64,000 bases of DNA from Demequina sediminicola (GCF_000975055.1 NZ_BBRB01000006.1:10409-74408), one strand, 5' to 3'. Positions 18,289 through 28,101 are shown, counted from the stretch's first letter. Translations and numbers: made by a program. Notes: generated from the sequence alone by a model not told the origin.

Positions 18289-18327
18289 AAAAGGCGGCCC
18301 CACCCATGAAGGGTGAAGCCGCCTTTC
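18289..18327 (-). terminator. Terminator of the ctaE-qcrCAB operon
   Basis: Stem AAAGGCGGC/GCCGCCTTT with a second inner stem (CACCC/GGGTG) directly downstream of qcrB on its strand, followed by T-rich sequence on that strand. The rest of 18108..18288 holds the sodA upstream region. Confidence 0.75.
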
Positions 18328-18345
18328 CTGTGAGACGAGCGTGGT

Positions 18346-20073
18346 CTACTTCTCCGAGGCCTGCTCGTCTTCTACCTTTTCCCACTCTTCGGTAAGCCGC
18401 GCATCGGCTTCGTCAGCCTCTGCGCCCTCGGCTTTTCCCTCAGCTGAGGGTCCGTGGTCGTGGTGGTGGAGTGCCTCTTGGTACTCTTCCCAGCTCACTG
18501 GCTCAACGCGCTCCTCGTAGAAGAAGCGAGACAGCTTCTGCTTGCGACGATCCCACTTGTAGCCGGGGCGACGCACACCAAGTTCATTGAACTCGGGTTC
18601 GATCTCCAATGGCTTGCGGTTGTCATAGTTGACGCGCAACCAGACTTCCTGCTCGTCGAGCGGAGTGTGAACCTCGATGTACTCACCGTTTTCGTGGCGG
18701 ACGATCGTGCCGGATTCGTGCCCGTGGAGCACCAGTTCGCGGTCCTTGCGCTGGAGGCCGAGGCAGATACGTTTGGTAATCCAGAACGCGATGGGCGGCA
18801 AGATGAAGATGGCCCATTGGAAGAAGATCGTAAGGTCGTTGAGCGATAGATGGAACATGTTCGCGACGATGTCGTTGGAACCCTCGAGTACGAGGATCAC
18901 GTAGAACACGATGGTCGCGACACCGATCCCGGTCCGTACGGGAACGTTTCGAGGACGGTCGAGTACGTGCTTCTCGCCCTTGTCGCCGGTGGCCCAGGCT
19001 TCGATCCACGGGTACAGCGCGATGAATCCAAAGAACAGCCCTGGAACGATAACTGCAGGGATCAAAATGTTCCACGACAGCGTGTAACCCCACAGCTCCC
19101 ACTCCATTGGCAGGCCAAAGAGCCAGCCTGGCATCAAGCGCAAGGCGCCATCAACAAACAGGATGTACCAGTCAGGCTGCGTTCCCGCGGAGACAGGAGA
19201 GGGGTCGTATGGCCCGTAGTTCCACACTGGGTTGATGGTGAACACTGCCGCCATGAGGGCGACAATGCCGAAGACAACGAAGAAGAACCCGCCGGCCTTC
19301 GCGGTGTACACGGGGAACAAAGGCAGGCCGACAACGTTCTTGTGAGTCTTGCCGCCGCCTGGGTACTGAGTGTGCTTGTGCAAGAACACGAGGAACAGGT
19401 GCAAGCCCACGAGCGCAAGAATCAAGGCGGGAACCAAGAGCACGTGTGCTGTGAACACGCGTGGAATCAGCGCTGTTCCCGGGAACTCTCCACCGAACAT
19501 CCAGTACGAGGTGTAAGAGCCGATCAGGGGAATCGACTTGATCACACCGTCAACGATGCGAAGACCGTTTCCGGAGAGCACGTCGTCGGGGAGCGAGTAT
19601 CCGGTGAAGCCGGCTGCGAGTCCCAGGATCATGAGCGTGAAGCCCACGAGCCAGTTGAGTTCACGCGGCTTGCGGAACGCGCCGGTGAAGAACACGCGGC
19701 ACATGTGGGTCATGATCGCAGCGAGGAAGAGCAACGCGGACCAGTGGTGAATCTGACGAATCAGCAGACCGCCAGGTACCTCAAACGACGTGTACAGCGT
19801 TGATTCAAATGCCTTGGTCATCTCAACGCCGTGCATCGTGGCGAAGGCGCCGTCATAGTGAACGGTCTCCATGGATGGCACGAAGAACGCCGTGAGGAAG
19901 ACACCAGAGATCAACAGAATGATGAACGAGTACAGCGCGATCTCGCCCAACATGAAGGACCAGTGGTCGGGGAAGAGCTTGCGTGCGAAGAACTTGACGA
20001 AGCCACCAATAGAGGTGCGCTCGTCCACGTAGTTCGCGGTACCCGCTGCGGCGGAATTCACTTTGGTCCCCAT
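18346..20073 (-). CDS. qcrB: Cytochrome bc1 complex cytochrome b subunit
   Basis: Menaquinol-oxidising b-type cytochrome of the bc1-aa3 supercomplex, 575 residues. The heme-ligand histidines occur in [10 protein letters not shown] and [17 protein letters not shown]; the Q-site motif is PDWYILF, the actinobacterial equivalent of PEWY. The product has the long soluble C-terminal extension typical of actinobacterial QcrB, ending in a very acidic tail. The ATG overlaps the qcrA stop (TAATG), and it is the last gene of the operon. Confidence 0.97.
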   Translation of the reverse strand: MGTKVNSAAAGTANYVDERTSIGGFVKFFARKLFPDHWSFMLGEIALYSFIILLISGVFLTAFFVPSMETVHYDGAFATMHGVEMTKAFESTLYTSFEVPGGLLIRQIHHWSALLFLAAIMTHMCRVFFTGAFRKPRELNWLVGFTLMILGLAAGFTGYSLPDDVLSGNGLRIVDGVIKSIPLIGSYTSYWMFGGEFPGTALIPRVFTAHVLLVPALILALVGLHLFLVFLHKHTQYPGGGKTHKNVVGLPLFPVYTAKAGGFFFVVFGIVALMAAVFTINPVWNYGPYDPSPVSAGTQPDWYILFVDGALRLMPGWLFGLPMEWELWGYTLSWNILIPAVIVPGLFFGFIALYPWIEAWATGDKGEKHVLDRPRNVPVRTGIGVATIVFYVILVLEGSNDIVANMFHLSLNDLTIFFQWAIFILPPIAFWITKRICLGLQRKDRELVLHGHESGTIVRHENGEYIEVHTPLDEQEVWLRVNYDNRKPLEIEPEFNELGVRRPGYKWDRRKQKLSRFFYEERVEPVSWEEYQEALHHHDHGPSAEGKAEGAEADEADARLTEEWEKVEDEQASEK

Positions 20074-21155
20074 TAGTGGCTCTCCTCCTCGGCCTCAGCA
20101 CCGGAGCTATCGCCCTTGAGGCGCTCCCAGTACGACGGGCCTACAGGCTCATCAAAGTCGTTCTTCGCCACGATGTAGCCTTCGTCGTCAATCGCGATCG
20201 GCAACTGCGGCAACGGTCGCTTGGCAGGACCGAACACAACCTTGGCGCCGTCAGAGACATCGAATGTCGACTGGTGACAGGGGCACAGCAGGTGGTGTGT
20301 CTGCTGTTCGTAAAGGGCCACCGGGCAGCCCACGTGCGTGCAGATCTTGGAGTAAGCGACGATGCCGTCGAACGACCAGTCCTCGCGGCCTGGGACGATC
20401 TTGAGGTCGCTGGGGTCAAGGCGGACGAGGAGCACCACTGCCTTGGCCTTGGCGTCCATCTTGTGGTGGTGGTCGAGGTCGTTGAGTCCCTCGGGGATCA
20501 CGTGATAGGCCGAACCGACTGTGACGTCCGCAGCCTTGATGAGAGCACCATCAGGGTCGCGTGCGAGGCGTACTCCCGGGCCCCACATGGTGTGGCGGAA
20601 CTTGGAAACGTTCCAATCACCACCCATGTTGCCGATCTGGGGAACCAATATTGCCAGCGGCGCGATCGCCATTGCTGTGATGAGCGAGCCTTTGAGTACG
20701 CTGCGGCGCTTGGCACCTTCGCCTTCACCACCGGCGAGACCTGAGTCTTCTGCACCGTCTTTCAAGTTCTGAATTGCGGCAGCACGATTCTCGTCAGAGC
20801 TTCGCATTTCATGGCGCTCTTCAACCATCTCGTGGTCGCGCATGAGGGTCTTTGCCCAGTGGATGGCGCCAAAGCCGATGCCTGACATCGCGAGGAAGAC
20901 GCCGATACCAATCCACATGTTGACCGACTGAATCGTCGCGACGTCTCCGCCGTCACCGGTGTCCTTGGTGAAGTAGGCCCAGAGGGCGATGACGGTTCCT
21001 ACGGCGGACAAGCCGAAAAGGGCAGCGACCTGGCGCTCGGCACGCTTGTCGGCCTTGGGGTCTACATCCGCCCGGCGCGGGCGGTGATGTGCCAGACCTG
21101 GATCGACAAAGCCTTCCTGAGGCGCGTCGTCGGGGGTGTTTTCAGGGGTACTCAT
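20073..21155 (-). CDS. qcrA: Rieske iron-sulfur subunit of the bc1 complex
   Basis: A 360-residue actinobacterial Rieske protein with three N-terminal membrane helices (two near residues 45-105, one near 155-175 after a basic KRRSVLKG stretch) and a C-terminal [2Fe-2S] domain with CTHVGC and CPCHQS ligand boxes. The start ATG 21155 overlaps the qcrC stop (ATGA); the frame is open further upstream but inside qcrC. It sits between qcrC and qcrB in the conserved order. Confidence 0.96.
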   Translation of the reverse strand: MSTPENTPDDAPQEGFVDPGLAHHRPRRADVDPKADKRAERQVAALFGLSAVGTVIALWAYFTKDTGDGGDVATIQSVNMWIGIGVFLAMSGIGFGAIHWAKTLMRDHEMVEERHEMRSSDENRAAAIQNLKDGAEDSGLAGGEGEGAKRRSVLKGSLITAMAIAPLAILVPQIGNMGGDWNVSKFRHTMWGPGVRLARDPDGALIKAADVTVGSAYHVIPEGLNDLDHHHKMDAKAKAVVLLVRLDPSDLKIVPGREDWSFDGIVAYSKICTHVGCPVALYEQQTHHLLCPCHQSTFDVSDGAKVVFGPAKRPLPQLPIAIDDEGYIVAKNDFDEPVGPSYWERLKGDSSGAEAEEESH

Positions 21156-21934
21156 GAAGAACGTGCTCCTACCCAGACAGTGCTCGCAATGATCAGGCCG
21201 AGCAGGACCAGCCATGCCCACATGCCTTCAGAAACGGGGCCAATAGCGCCAAGGGACAGACCGCCGGGCGAACCGTCCTGCTGTGCAGCGAGGTAGGCGA
21301 TGACGTCGCGCTTGTGCTCTGGCGTGATGTTGGCGTCGTTGAAGACTGGCATCGACTGCGGTCCGGTCAGCATGGCCTCGTAGATGTGGGTGGGGGTGGT
21401 GTCGAGCACCGACGGGGCGAACTTGCCCTGCGTCAGTGCGCCACCGCCACCGATCGAACCGTGGCACATCGCACAGTTAGTGCGGAAGACTTCCATACCG
21501 TTCGCGGCGTCACCCAGGCTGGGATCAACCTGTTCAGCAGTAGGGATCGCGGGGCCGGCACCGAGCGATGCTACCCATGCGGCGAGCTGGTTGATTTCTT
21601 CCTGCTCGAACTGGACTGGCTTTGCCGGAGCTTGTGGGCCGGAGGCTTGCATGGGCATACGGCCCGTTCCGACCTGGAAGTCGACGGCTGCAGCACCGAC
21701 ACCCACTAGCGAGGGAGCCACTCCGTCTTGGCCTTCAGCGTCGAGGCCGTGGCACGAAGCGCAGTTCGCGGCGAAAAGTCGTTCACCAGCGGCAACGTCA
21801 TCAGCAGATGCCTCAGCGGTTGCGGTGGCTGAGGGAGCGGCGATTGCGGCTCCCATAGTAATGAGAGCGAGGAGCGCCAGGACAAGGAACAGCGGTGCTG
21901 CCTTGTGATGGCGCTTCTTGGCAAGAGCGTTCAT
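21152..21934 (-). CDS. qcrC: Diheme cytochrome c subunit of the bc1 complex
   Basis: A 260-residue cytochrome cc that replaces both cytochrome c1 and soluble cytochrome c in actinobacteria and hands electrons to CtaC. It has an N-terminal membrane anchor, two heme-binding motifs (CASCH, CAMCH) each followed by a Met-ligand region, and a C-terminal transmembrane helix. ATG 21934 is preferred to the preceding TTG. It begins 10 nt after ctaE. Confidence 0.96.
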   Translation of the reverse strand: MNALAKKRHHKAAPLFLVLALLALITMGAAIAAPSATATAEASADDVAAGERLFAANCASCHGLDAEGQDGVAPSLVGVGAAAVDFQVGTGRMPMQASGPQAPAKPVQFEQEEINQLAAWVASLGAGPAIPTAEQVDPSLGDAANGMEVFRTNCAMCHGSIGGGGALTQGKFAPSVLDTTPTHIYEAMLTGPQSMPVFNDANITPEHKRDVIAYLAAQQDGSPGGLSLGAIGPVSEGMWAWLVLLGLIIASTVWVGARSS

Positions 21935-21944
21935 CAAATTTTCC

Positions 21945-22574
21945 CTACTGAACCAGGTAGATCACGGCAAACAGCACGATCCACACCACATCGACAAAGT
22001 GCCAGTAGTACGACACCACGATGGTGGTAGTCGCCTCGTGGGTGCCGAACTTCTTCGCGGCAAAGGAACGGGCAAGTACGAACAGCATGGCGATCAATCC
22101 GCCGAGCACGTGTAAGCCGTGGAAGCCGGTGGTGAGATAGAACACCGATCCGTAGGGGCTCGACGAGATCGTGAGGCCGTGCTGGACGAGCTCTGCATAT
22201 TCAAAGACCTGACCGGCGATGAACACGGAGCCCATGATGAACGTGAGGACGAACCACTCGTGCATTCCCCACTGTCGCAAGTTCCAGATGGAGCCTGTGC
22301 GGCGGCGCTGATAGCGCTCGGCGGCAAAGACTCCGAACTGCGCGGTGAAGGAGGACAACACTAGGACAGTGGTGTTGGCAAGAGCGAATGGCACATTCAG
22401 CAACTGAGTTTCCTCAGCCCAGACCTCGGGGACCTGAGCGCGGAGCGTGAAGTACATCGCGAAGAGGCCCGCGAAGAACATCAACTCAGAACTGAGCCAG
22501 ACGATCGTGCCTACTGCTACCTGGTTGGGTCGCGTGGCATGGATAGGTGACGGCATAGTCGTCGCTTGGGACAT
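21945..22574 (-). CDS. ctaE: Cytochrome c oxidase subunit III
   Basis: A 209-residue oxidase subunit III with five membrane helices and the typical segments [24 protein letters not shown] and [16 protein letters not shown] start at ATG 22574; ATG 22583 is equally possible and would add three residues. First gene of the ctaE-qcrC-qcrA-qcrB operon, the usual actinobacterial layout, separate from ctaCDF upstream. Confidence 0.95.
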   Translation of the reverse strand: MSQATTMPSPIHATRPNQVAVGTIVWLSSELMFFAGLFAMYFTLRAQVPEVWAEETQLLNVPFALANTTVLVLSSFTAQFGVFAAERYQRRRTGSIWNLRQWGMHEWFVLTFIMGSVFIAGQVFEYAELVQHGLTISSSPYGSVFYLTTGFHGLHVLGGLIAMLFVLARSFAAKKFGTHEATTTIVVSYYWHFVDVVWIVLFAVIYLVQ

Positions 22575-22680
22575 AGGTCCCATTATTGCGTACGTAAAAG
22601 GTTCTGGGCGCCACGACGCGGCGGTCATCCTTAGACCGGTTCTGATGCCTTAACGATTTGGGTGGCGATAACGTGCCAGA

Positions 22681-23133
22681 ATGGTTCGTATGAGTGACGT
22701 GGCCATCCCCGAAGAGCAATCACTAGCGGCTTCTCCCGCCCGAATTCTGCTGTACAGCGATGATCGCAACGTACGCGAGAAGGTGCGGTTCGCCGTAGGT
22801 TCCACCACACACGGCCGGCCGATCGAGTGGCTTGAGGTCGCTACTCACGACGCTGTGATCGATGCTGCAGACAGCCAGAAGTGGGATCTCTTGGTCCTGG
22901 ACGGTGAGGCTGCAAAGTCTGGTGGCATGGGCGTGTGCCGCCAACTCAAACACGAACTATACGTTTGCCCTCCCATTCTCTTGCTCGTCGGTCGACCAGG
23001 AGATGCCTGGCTTGCGACGTGGTCCGAGGCCGATGCTGCTGTGGCACACCCGCTGGATCCCTTCGTGACTCGCGAGAGCGTCGATGCATTTTTCGCCCCA
23101 GCCGCAGCTACGACAACGACGCCGTCGGCCTGA
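22681..23133 (+). CDS. Atypical response-regulator receiver-like protein
   Basis: A 150-residue stand-alone protein with a receiver-like fold: the acidic pair in YSDDRN (D27, D28), a phosphoacceptor-like Asp in LLVLDGE (D74) and a predicted alternating alpha/beta pattern. The conserved Thr/Ser (LLLVGR) and Lys (AVAHP, His123) that normally complete the site are missing, and there is no output domain or kinase nearby. It is divergent from ctaE and precedes trpD. GATAAC lies 8 nt before the first ATG; ATG 22690 is an alternative start. Its role may be regulatory or structural; function unknown. Confidence 0.65.
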   Translation: MVRMSDVAIPEEQSLAASPARILLYSDDRNVREKVRFAVGSTTHGRPIEWLEVATHDAVIDAADSQKWDLLVLDGEAAKSGGMGVCRQLKHELYVCPPILLLVGRPGDAWLATWSEADAAVAHPLDPFVTRESVDAFFAPAAATTTTPSA

Positions 23134-23209
23134 CTGACTGACGACACCCGTGGCGGCTCAGGAATGGGCCCACCGAACAGCGCACAGATCACAAACCCAG
23201 GGGAGCACC

Positions 23210-24250
23210 GTGGCTACTTTGCAAGAGTTGCTTGGCAAGCTGGTTGAACATCAGGACCTGACTGCGGAGGAAACTGCCTCCGTCATGGATGACGTGCTCA
23301 CCGACGCGGCCTCGCCGGTTGCGATGGGCGCCTTCCTCGCGGCACTGCGCGTGAAGCGCGAGACCCCGGAAGAGGTCGCTGGCCTTGCCTCCGCAATGCT
23401 CGATCACGCTGTCCGGTTCGAAGTCCCTGGGCGCTCAGTGGACATTGTCGGAACCGGTGGAGACCGTTTTTCTACGGTGAACATTTCGACTATGGCTTCG
23501 CTCGTGATCGCCGGCACCGGAACCACGGTGGTGAAGCACGGCAATCGCGCGGCAACGTCTAAGTCCGGAAGTGCGGATGTGCTGGGTGCTTTGGGCGTCA
23601 ACCTCGATCTTCCGCCAGAGCGAGTTGCCGAGCTCGCCAATGACGTAGGAATCACGTTCTGTTTCGCGCAGGTGTTTCATCCGGCTATGAAGTTTGCGAT
23701 GCCGATCCGCAAGGAGATTGGCGTACCCACGACCTTGAACATCTTGGGTCCACTGACGAATCCCGCGCAGCCGCAGGCGAGTGCAATTGGTTCCTCAAGC
23801 ATGCGAGTATCGCCAGTCCTTGCGGATGTCATCGCATCCCAGGGGCGGGAAGCTCTCGTCTTCCACGGGGACGACGGGCTTGACGAGCTGGCTGCCACCT
23901 CGCCGTCGACCGTGTGGGAAGTGCGTGGCCAGGAAGTAGTCCAGCATCGTCTCGATGCTGTGGCGGACTTGGGCCTCACACCGATCACGATCGACGACCT
24001 CCGAGGGGGCACTGCAACCGAGAACGCCGACGTGGCACGTCGGGTCTTGGACGGCGAGTCAGGGGCCGTGCGTGAGACCGTGATCTTGAATGCAGCTGCT
24101 GGCTTAGTGGCCGATGGGTCACTGGAAGGTACTGCGTCAGGCACGCTCGTCGAGCGGTTCTCTAGCGCCATCGCGCTATGTGAGGAGTCGATCGACTCGG
24201 GTTCTGCGGCCGGGGTATTGAACCGTTGGGTGGCTGCTACCCGCTCTTAG
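23210..24250 (+). CDS. trpD: Anthranilate phosphoribosyltransferase
   Basis: Transfers the phosphoribosyl group of PRPP to anthranilate in tryptophan synthesis; 346 residues. Family motifs are visible: GTGGDRFSTVNIST (PRPP/metal loop), KHGNRAATSKSGSADVLGALG and the glycine-rich NILGPLTNPA. GTG 23210 has GGGGAG 5 nt upstream; the frame extends earlier to 23150 without homology-like sequence. It is isolated from other trp genes and lies beside ctaE-qcr, as in Mycobacterium. Confidence 0.95.
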   Translation: MATLQELLGKLVEHQDLTAEETASVMDDVLTDAASPVAMGAFLAALRVKRETPEEVAGLASAMLDHAVRFEVPGRSVDIVGTGGDRFSTVNISTMASLVIAGTGTTVVKHGNRAATSKSGSADVLGALGVNLDLPPERVAELANDVGITFCFAQVFHPAMKFAMPIRKEIGVPTTLNILGPLTNPAQPQASAIGSSSMRVSPVLADVIASQGREALVFHGDDGLDELAATSPSTVWEVRGQEVVQHRLDAVADLGLTPITIDDLRGGTATENADVARRVLDGESGAVRETVILNAAAGLVADGSLEGTASGTLVERFSSAIALCEESIDSGSAAGVLNRWVAATRS

Positions 24251-24260
24251 GGGCGGGGCG

Positions 24261-25970
24261 CTACTCGTTGTTCCACAACATCCGGTGCGTTCTGTCCTGG
24301 CGGCGAGCTTCTACCCACGCGAGGTGCTGACCGGCACCCGTCGCAGGGCTAGACCAAGTGCCGTCGACGTAGAGCAACCGAGTGCCGGGTTTCTCTAACC
24401 ACGAGAGCACGATCTCCTGTTCCTCAATAAGTGCGGCATCGGCGTCTTCGGGATCAGTGTGCACCGCCTCGTCCCTTGCTTCGCGAAGGGCATCTGCAGC
24501 AGCCCATACGCCTGTCTTCACTCGCGCGGCGCCCGTGAGTCGGCCGTGCGCAACTGAGGCCAGTTCCCAGCCGTCTTCATCTGGCCGGACTGCGATGATG
24601 CTGCAGCTTTGCAGAGACAAAAGCCGGTCCGCACGGTGAGCCGCATCAACCACAATGCTGAGCTTGTCACGCGACTCGATTGCGCGCTCATAGTCCTCGG
24701 CCTGTGAATACCGCGCGACAGTTGATGCAATCGGCGCAACCACCCTGGCGATGTTCTGGTCGAGCGCAGCGCGGGTGAGACTTACGGCGCTGTCGTAACC
24801 AGTCTCATTGCCCGCAACACACGGCGCTGAACACGCGCCCATGTCTTTGAGTACACATGCACGCGCTTGTGGAGATGGTGTCAGCGGAAGTCGGGTAGTG
24901 CAGGTTCGCGTTCCTAGAGCCTCGTGCAGAGCCTCAATCGCAATGCGTGCCTCTGCGGTGCTACGAAAGGGACCTAGTGACCCTTGCCGGCGCGTCGTCC
25001 CGTAGTTGACGACGAGTCGCGGATGGGGTTCATCGGAAAGGCGAATCCATGGCGTCCGTTCACGGTGCTTCGAGCGCACGTTGAACTGCGGTTGCCACTG
25101 ATGGATGAGGCGAACCTCATGGACGGCTGCCTCGAGGGCACTTTCGCACACGATGGTGTCGACCGTTGTTGCAAGTTCAACCATTGCCTTGACGCGTGTG
25201 CGTGTTTCAGCACGCGTGAAGTACTGCTTGACCCGTGACCTCAGATCTCTGGACGTGCCCACGTAAAGTGGATCGCCCTGCGGCCCGCGGAAGATATAGA
25301 CGCCGGGTTGCGTCGGAACGGTGTCAGCGATCCTCGCTTTGCTTCTGATGCGCGCGGGCACTGTGGACTTGAGGGATGCCAGGTCCTCACGATGTGTGAC
25401 CCCGAACGCAGCAAGCCGTTCGAGCATGCGGAACATGATCTCGCTCGTGGCTCGTGCGTCCGAAAGGGCTCGGTGGTCGGGCGTCACCGTAGTGCCGAAA
25501 ATACGAGCCAAAGTGGAGAGTTTGCGATTGGGGGCTTCCTCTTTAGTTACCGTCCGTTGCGCGAGCAGCAACGTGTCAACGACTTCGTTGTGCGGCGCCG
25601 CGTACCCATGTTTGCTACATGCGGCACGGAGGAAGGACACATCGAAACGCGCGTTGTGTGCCACGAGCACGCTGTCACCAAGGAACTCGAGAAACGACGG
25701 GAGGACTTCACCGATCGAGGGCGCGTTGACGACCATTGCATCGGTAATCCCGGTGAGTCGCACCACGATGGGCGAAATCGCGGAGCCCGGATTCACGAGG
25801 GTTTGGAACTCACCAAGAACTTCTCCGCCCCGGACCTTCACGGCGCCGATTTCCGTGATTCCACACTCATGCGGGGAGGTGCCGGTCGTCTCCAGGTCAA
25901 ACACCACGAACGTTGTTGCTGACAAGGGCTCACCGATCTCGATGAGGGACCGTTCCTGCGTGAAAGTCAT
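24261..25970 (-). CDS. DEDDh exonuclease fused to UvrC-like GIY-YIG nuclease
   Basis: A 569-residue two-domain protein. The N-terminal part is a DnaQ-like 3'-5' exonuclease (FDLETTGTSP with Asp-Glu, VAHNARFDVSFL, and HRALSDARAT with the His-Asp pair). The second is the N-terminal half of UvrC: GIY-YIG catalytic core (GVYIFRG...LYVGTSRDLRSRV, with the Glu of EAAVHEVRLI) and the Cys-containing ACSAPCVAG segment. The C-terminal UvrC nuclease and HhH regions are absent. The architecture resembles M. tuberculosis Rv2191, which lies in the same neighbourhood. ATG 25970 follows TATCCT by 7 nt; ATG 26000 is an alternative. Likely role: DNA repair. Confidence 0.88.
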   Translation of the reverse strand: MTFTQERSLIEIGEPLSATTFVVFDLETTGTSPHECGITEIGAVKVRGGEVLGEFQTLVNPGSAISPIVVRLTGITDAMVVNAPSIGEVLPSFLEFLGDSVLVAHNARFDVSFLRAACSKHGYAAPHNEVVDTLLLAQRTVTKEEAPNRKLSTLARIFGTTVTPDHRALSDARATSEIMFRMLERLAAFGVTHREDLASLKSTVPARIRSKARIADTVPTQPGVYIFRGPQGDPLYVGTSRDLRSRVKQYFTRAETRTRVKAMVELATTVDTIVCESALEAAVHEVRLIHQWQPQFNVRSKHRERTPWIRLSDEPHPRLVVNYGTTRRQGSLGPFRSTAEARIAIEALHEALGTRTCTTRLPLTPSPQARACVLKDMGACSAPCVAGNETGYDSAVSLTRAALDQNIARVVAPIASTVARYSQAEDYERAIESRDKLSIVVDAAHRADRLLSLQSCSIIAVRPDEDGWELASVAHGRLTGAARVKTGVWAAADALREARDEAVHTDPEDADAALIEEQEIVLSWLEKPGTRLLYVDGTWSSPATGAGQHLAWVEARRQDRTHRMLWNNE

Positions 25971-26067
25971 GAGGCTGAGGATACGTCCGCTGTCTGACAT
26001 GGTGGCTTGACGCGGAGCACGGGCCCACTGGCCCAGCCATGTCAGACCCCACTTTTACAGTCAGAAC

Positions 26068-26298
26068 ATGATTATTGAATGCAAGGAATGTGAGAAGCGT
26101 GGACGCGACTGCGGCGATTGCCTCGTAGGGTTTCTGACGTCGAGGCCTCAGCGACATCGGTTCGGGGACGCTCAGTCGCCCCCGGTCGATGAGTTGCCAC
26201 AGATGGACGCTGACCAGCGACGGGCAGTGGGATACCTGATTGACGGAGGCTTGGTAGCGCCGTGGAGGCGAGAATCCCACGCTATACGTGCGAGCTGA
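26068..26298 (+). CDS. Small Cys-pair protein
   Basis: A 76-residue protein beginning MIIECKECEKRGRDCGDC: four cysteines in two pairs (C-x2-C and C-x2-C), possibly a metal site. The C-terminal half contains DADQRRAVGYLIDGGLVAP, which looks like a short conserved helix. ATG 26068 follows TACAGT by exactly 6 nt, supporting a real leaderless gene. I recognise it only as a small conserved actinobacterial type; function unknown. Confidence 0.65.
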   Translation: MIIECKECEKRGRDCGDCLVGFLTSRPQRHRFGDAQSPPVDELPQMDADQRRAVGYLIDGGLVAPWRRESHAIRAS

Positions 26299-26392
26299 CC
26301 ACAAACCTGGGACCTGTGCGAGCAATGAAGGCGGCGGGGCGCGATAGTCTCTCTAGGTACATTCCCCTTCACCTCGCAAGGAGCTCACTGGC

Positions 26393-27382
26393 ATGTATGC
26401 AGTTGGCGTCGACATCGGTGGCACCAAGATCGCAGTAGGAGTTGTTGACGACGACGGTCGCATCCTGGAGCAGGTGCGTCGTCCGACGCAGCCGGAGGCG
26501 CCAGAGAGCATCGACGCGGCAATCGCCGATGCAGTGACAGAACTCGCCACTCGGTACGAGTTCGAAGCTGTGGGACTCGCCGCGGCCGGTTTTGTTTCAT
26601 CGGATCGTGAGCGCGTGCTGTTTGCGCCGAATATTGCGTGGCGTGACTATCCGCTAGCTCAGCGCGTGGCATCGAAGCTTTATCGGACGGATCTCCACAT
26701 CGTCGTGGAGAACGATGCGAATGCTGCGGGATGGGCTGAGTTTGCCTACGGTCCCGCGCGTGACGTATCCAGCATGATCATGCTGACAATCGGCACTGGC
26801 CTAGGTGGCGCCATCATCACGGACGGGCAACTTGTGCGTGGATCCGCTGGCTTTGCAGCTGAACTTGGCCACGTGCGCGTTGTCCCAGACGGGCACCCGT
26901 GTGGCTGTGGCCACCGTGGTTGCTGGGAGCAGTACGCGTCTGGCTCGGCGCTCGTGCGGGAAGCCAAACGTGCCGCGAGCGAGCGCTCGGTCCGAGCCGC
27001 AGATCTCCTTCGCCGGGCAGACGGTCATGCCTCAGCTATTAAGGGTCCTCACGTCACCGCCGCGGCCGACGCCGGGGATGAACTAGGCATTGAACTTCTC
27101 CACGAACTTGGCCACTGGATCGGGGCCGGCGCTGCGTCGATGTCGGCCGTCCTTGACCCCGAGATGTACGTCATCGGCGGGGGAGTGGTGGCAGCGGGAG
27201 ACCTGTTGCTGAAGCCGGCACGTGAGTCATACAGCGCCGCGCTACCGGCTCTGGGACACCGACCCATCGCGGACATCGTCCCCGCATCGATGGGCAACGA
27301 CGCCGGAATCGTGGGTGCGGCCGCGCTTGCCCGTGACTCCGCCGGAGTCAGCGGCAGTAGCCGCACGGGAGGCATTCTTTGA
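26393..27382 (+). CDS. glk: ROK-family glucokinase
   Basis: Sugar kinase of 329 residues, most likely glucose phosphorylation with ATP or polyphosphate. Motifs: ATP phosphate loop DIGGTKIAVGVVD, catalytic Asp in VENDANAAGWAEF, IGTGLGGAII, and the ROK signature with the zinc-binding CGCGHRGCWEQY. No N-terminal helix-turn-helix is present, so it is a kinase, not a repressor. AAGGAG precedes the ATG by about 10 nt. It starts a run with plsC (2-nt gap) and is followed by PPi-phosphofructokinase, fitting glycolysis. Confidence 0.9.
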   Translation: MYAVGVDIGGTKIAVGVVDDDGRILEQVRRPTQPEAPESIDAAIADAVTELATRYEFEAVGLAAAGFVSSDRERVLFAPNIAWRDYPLAQRVASKLYRTDLHIVVENDANAAGWAEFAYGPARDVSSMIMLTIGTGLGGAIITDGQLVRGSAGFAAELGHVRVVPDGHPCGCGHRGCWEQYASGSALVREAKRAASERSVRAADLLRRADGHASAIKGPHVTAAADAGDELGIELLHELGHWIGAGAASMSAVLDPEMYVIGGGVVAAGDLLLKPARESYSAALPALGHRPIADIVPASMGNDAGIVGAAALARDSAGVSGSSRTGGIL

Positions 27383-27384
27383 CT

Positions 27385-28101
27385 ATGTACTACCGCCTTT
27401 TCAAGAACGCGCTCATCGGCCCTCCCGCGAAGGCGTACTACCGCCCATGGCTCGAGGGCGGTGAGCACGTTCCCGAAGCAGGTGGTGCCATCTTGGCAAG
27501 CAACCACCTATCGTTCTCAGATTCAATCTTCTTGCCATTGGTACTCAAACGAAAAGTTGTCTTTCTTGGGAAGGCTGAGTACTTCACAGGTAAAGGACCA
27601 AAGGGGTGGGCTACTCGTGCGTTCATGGAGGGCGTAGGTGTGATCCCCGTACACCGCGGTGGCGGTCGAGCGTCCGAGGCGGCGCTACGTACGGGGCTTG
27701 AAGCCCTCCACGCTGGAGAGTTGCTGGGGATCTACCCCGAGGGCACCCGGAGCCCGGATGGTCGCCTGTACCGCGGAAAGACCGGCATGGCACGTATGGC
27801 CATTGAAGCTGGAGTGCCCATTCTTCCTGTCGCAATGATCGACACCCATATTGCGCAGCCGATCGGGCAAAAGGTCCCTTCGCGCCACCCGATTGGTGTC
27901 CGGATCGGCGAACCGATCAGGATTGATGCCTATGCAGGCTTACAGGAAGATCGGGAAGCGCTTCGCGAGCTCACCGACATCGTTATGCAAGACATCGCAG
28001 CGCTCTCTGGCCAGGAGTACGTCGATCGGGATTCGGCGCAGTACAAGCGCCAGTTGGAACGCGAAGAGCGCGATTCGGCCGAGACTCTCCCGGACGAGTA
28101 G
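27385..28101 (+). CDS. plsC: 1-acyl-glycerol-3-phosphate acyltransferase
   Basis: Phospholipid-synthesis acyltransferase of 238 residues. It shows the HX4D box (NHLSFSDSIFLP), the glycerol-phosphate-binding EGTR block (YPEGTRSPDG), and the later VPILPVAM segment. ATG 27385 comes 2 nt after the ROK kinase stop; a TTG at 27379 would overlap it. The last 40 residues are charged. Membrane-associated by family. Confidence 0.88.
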   Translation: MYYRLFKNALIGPPAKAYYRPWLEGGEHVPEAGGAILASNHLSFSDSIFLPLVLKRKVVFLGKAEYFTGKGPKGWATRAFMEGVGVIPVHRGGGRASEAALRTGLEALHAGELLGIYPEGTRSPDGRLYRGKTGMARMAIEAGVPILPVAMIDTHIAQPIGQKVPSRHPIGVRIGEPIRIDAYAGLQEDREALRELTDIVMQDIAALSGQEYVDRDSAQYKRQLEREERDSAETLPDE

